DNA of 64,000 bases, from positions 4,314,501 through 4,378,500 of the forward strand of contig NZ_JAUSZA010000001.1 in NCBI RefSeq assembly GCF_030817215.1, in the 5' to 3' direction. This DNA comes from Paenibacillus sp. V4I3. Lineage in GTDB: Bacteria; Bacillota; Bacilli; Paenibacillales; NBRC-103111. Under the pieces are notes generated by a model. It was not told where the DNA came from. It saw only the letters and a program-made list of their open reading frames with translations, and made no database searches. Of this stretch, positions 62,346-64,000 are shown one piece after another; position 1 is the stretch's first letter; every line of letters starts with the position of its first letter. The translations under genes were made by a program, and so were the position numbers.

Positions 62346-64000
62346 ATGGATTTGGAGAAACCTACGAACAAGAAAACAACTGCGAATACAAAGACGAAAT
62401 CACAAGGAAGCAACAAAGGCTCGAAAAAAAAGGGATTTAATGTTCGTCAATTTATAATGGGTTCGATTATTGCTGCCATTCTGGCTATAATTTGTGCAAT
62501 GGGTATTTATATCGTCGTTATTATGAACGGCTTTAAGATTCTCGATAACAACATAGATAAGATTGATACGGCAAGTGAATCGACGCTCATTTACGCGCAA
62601 GAAGAAGGAAAAGATAAGACTGCAACGGAAATTGGTAAAATCTATAAAGGTGAAAATCGAGAAAGTGTGAATATCAAAGATGTTCCGGAGCGATTAAAGC
62701 AAGCCTTCATTGCAACGGAAGATCGTCGGTTTAACGAGCATGCGGGCGTTGATTTAAGATCCATTGGGCGTGCGCTTGTCAAAGATATTATTCATATGAG
62801 CGCTGTAGAGGGTGGAAGTACAATTACCCAGCAGCTCGCTAAGAATGTGTTCCTGAGTTCCGAAAAAACAGCTTTTCGTAAAGGGACGGAAATGTCGATC
62901 GCATTTGCTTTGGACGAACGGTTTAGTAAGGATGAAATTCTTGAAAAATATTTAAATCGTATTTTCTTCGGCAGTAACGCTTATGGCATTAAAGCGGCAG
63001 CCAAGGTGTATTTCGGAAAATCCAACCTGAACGAATTAGAGGTATGGGAAATGGCAACGCTAGCTGCTTTGCCAAAAGCGCCATCGAGATATTCGCCATT
63101 GCAGCATCCGGACTTATCAAAGGAACGCCGTGCTGTTGTTCTTAAGCTGATGACCGATCAAGGCTATATTACAGAGGCTGAGCGTGCGAAAGCAGCAGCT
63201 GTGGATTACGCTCCGCCTGCAACGGCTAGTCAAGGCACGAAAGATTACGCGACTTTCTTGGATTATGTTGTAGATGAAGCTGAAAGTATGTATGGCATCG
63301 AAGAAGATGAATTGCTGACTAAAGGCTACCGCATCTATACGACAATGAATCCGAAAGCGCAAAAAGTGATGGAGCAGACTTATGCGAATCCAAGCTTTTT
63401 CCAGAAGGATGCTTCTGATGGCCAAAAGATTCAGAGCTCCATGGTTATTGTGGATAACAAAACAGGCGGGTTGATGGCATTGATAGGCGGCCGGGATTAC
63501 AAACAAAGAGGCTTCAGTCGAGTGTATTCCAAAAGACAACCAGGCTCTTCGTTCAAGCCAATAGCGGCTTACGGTCCAGCGCTGGAAAGCGGGAAGTATA
63601 CTCCGTACTCCATGATGGATGACACGCAGACGTCTTTTGGTAACGGGACTTACTCCCCCCGTAACTATGACCGTGTGACGCATGGGCAAGTACCGATGTT
63701 TGAGGCGGTTAAAAAGTCCTATAATTTGGCCCCTGTTTGGTTATTAGATCAAATTGGCATACCAGAGGCCAGAGCCTTTGCTAAAAAAATTGGCGCGCCC
63801 ATCAATGAGCAAAAAGATAATAACCTATCCATAGCATTGGGCGGACTTACGGATGGCGTTTCTCCATTGCAAATGGCGACAGCGTACACAGCTTTTGCTA
63901 ACCAAGGATTGCAAAATAAAACGCATGCGATTCTACGCATTACGGATGCGCATGATAAAGAAATCGTCGCTTATAAACCAGAGAAGAAACAAGTTATCCA
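62346..64000 (+). CDS. Class A penicillin-binding protein (PBP1-type transglycosylase/transpeptidase), 3' end outside window
   Basis: 551 codons of a bifunctional peptidoglycan synthase are present and the frame runs off the end. A Lys-rich cytoplasmic start precedes one membrane helix (GSIIAAILAIICAMGIYIVVI). The GT51 domain has the catalytic Glu in ATEDRRFNEHAGVD (about residue 124), then EGGSTITQQLAKNVFLS and KDEILEKYLNRIFFG. The transpeptidase domain starts around residue 370, with the active-site Ser in PGSSFKPIAAY (about 401) and the SxN motif in KKSYNLAP. The KTG motif lies beyond the window. The ATG at 62346 follows CGAGGGAG. Confidence 0.95.
   Translation, partial: MDLEKPTNKKTTANTKTKSQGSNKGSKKKGFNVRQFIMGSIIAAILAIICAMGIYIVVIMNGFKILDNNIDKIDTASESTLIYAQEEGKDKTATEIGKIYKGENRESVNIKDVPERLKQAFIATEDRRFNEHAGVDLRSIGRALVKDIIHMSAVEGGSTITQQLAKNVFLSSEKTAFRKGTEMSIAFALDERFSKDEILEKYLNRIFFGSNAYGIKAAAKVYFGKSNLNELEVWEMATLAALPKAPSRYSPLQHPDLSKERRAVVLKLMTDQGYITEAERAKAAAVDYAPPATASQGTKDYATFLDYVVDEAESMYGIEEDELLTKGYRIYTTMNPKAQKVMEQTYANPSFFQKDASDGQKIQSSMVIVDNKTGGLMALIGGRDYKQRGFSRVYSKRQPGSSFKPIAAYGPALESGKYTPYSMMDDTQTSFGNGTYSPRNYDRVTHGQVPMFEAVKKSYNLAPVWLLDQIGIPEARAFAKKIGAPINEQKDNNLSIALGGLTDGVSPLQMATAYTAFANQGLQNKTHAILRITDAHDKEIVAYKPEKKQVI

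Overview
The window looks like chromosomal DNA of an endospore-forming, low-to-mid GC Firmicute of the Paenibacillaceae (Paenibacillus or a close relative). The evidence is a cotE - amidoligase - mutS - S41 protease - mutL - methyltransferase - miaA - hfq block, an S-layer-homology protein, DUF1540, DUF309, a YaaH-like GH18 protein, large secreted modular proteins, frequent TTG and GTG starts and strong GGAGG ribosome sites. No database search was possible; families are named from motifs and architecture.

Layout. (1) 1-2.0 kb: end of an FtsX-type ABC permease and its ATPase, which carries an AbrB-like C-terminal tail. (2) 2.1-5.3 kb: S-layer-homology surface protein. (3) 5.5-23.1 kb: a plant-polysaccharide (pectin / rhamnogalacturonan-like) locus with a Gfo/Idh/MocA oxidoreductase, a two-domain alpha/beta hydrolase, a sugar-binding lipoprotein, a GH106-like glycosidase broken by one frameshift, and three secreted modular proteins. 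One of these fuses a pectin methylesterase to a pectate lyase. A perfect CcpA (cre) box precedes the secreted-protein operon. (4) 23.3-30 kb: an AT-richer accessory segment with a BetI-like TetR regulator, an FGE-like protein with a suspect start, a HTH regulator divergent from a YxlE-YxlF-YxlG-like ABC operon around a 26-bp perfect palindrome, a truncated DUF255 gene, toxin/immunity-like debris, a possible transposase tail and an isochorismatase-like hydrolase. (5) 30-33.2 kb: full DUF255 protein, a perfect Fur-box-like site, a 14-bp tandem array, a DUF1540 gene, a 36-bp tandem array and a small zinc-ribbon protein. (6) 33.2-44.8 kb: a frameshifted GH18 protein, then DUF309 - response regulator - histidine kinase - lipoprotein - MacA/MacB-type export system - five-repeat secreted protein. 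(7) 44.8-51.4 kb: carbonic anhydrase, YqkB-like protein, M32 carboxypeptidase, a NitT/TauT-type ABC importer and a FUSC-type membrane protein. (8) 51.4-64 kb: spore-coat / DNA-repair / tRNA-modification block ending in a class A penicillin-binding protein that runs off the window.

How the parts may work together. In region 3, secreted enzymes would demethylate and cut pectin outside the cell, while the cytoplasmic oxidoreductase, esterase and rhamnosidase-like enzymes would process the products under carbon-catabolite control; the sugar-binding lipoprotein has no permeases beside it. In region 6, the two-component system lies directly upstream of the lipoprotein and the export genes, suggesting envelope-stress control. 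In region 8, an amidoligase next to the coat morphogen CotE suggests amide-bond chemistry in spore-coat maturation.

Quality notes. The GH106-like, GH18 and probably the FGE-like gene are each interrupted by a one-base shift in an otherwise well-conserved reading frame. These may be true inactivations or homopolymer sequencing errors. No rRNA, tRNA or CRISPR array was found.
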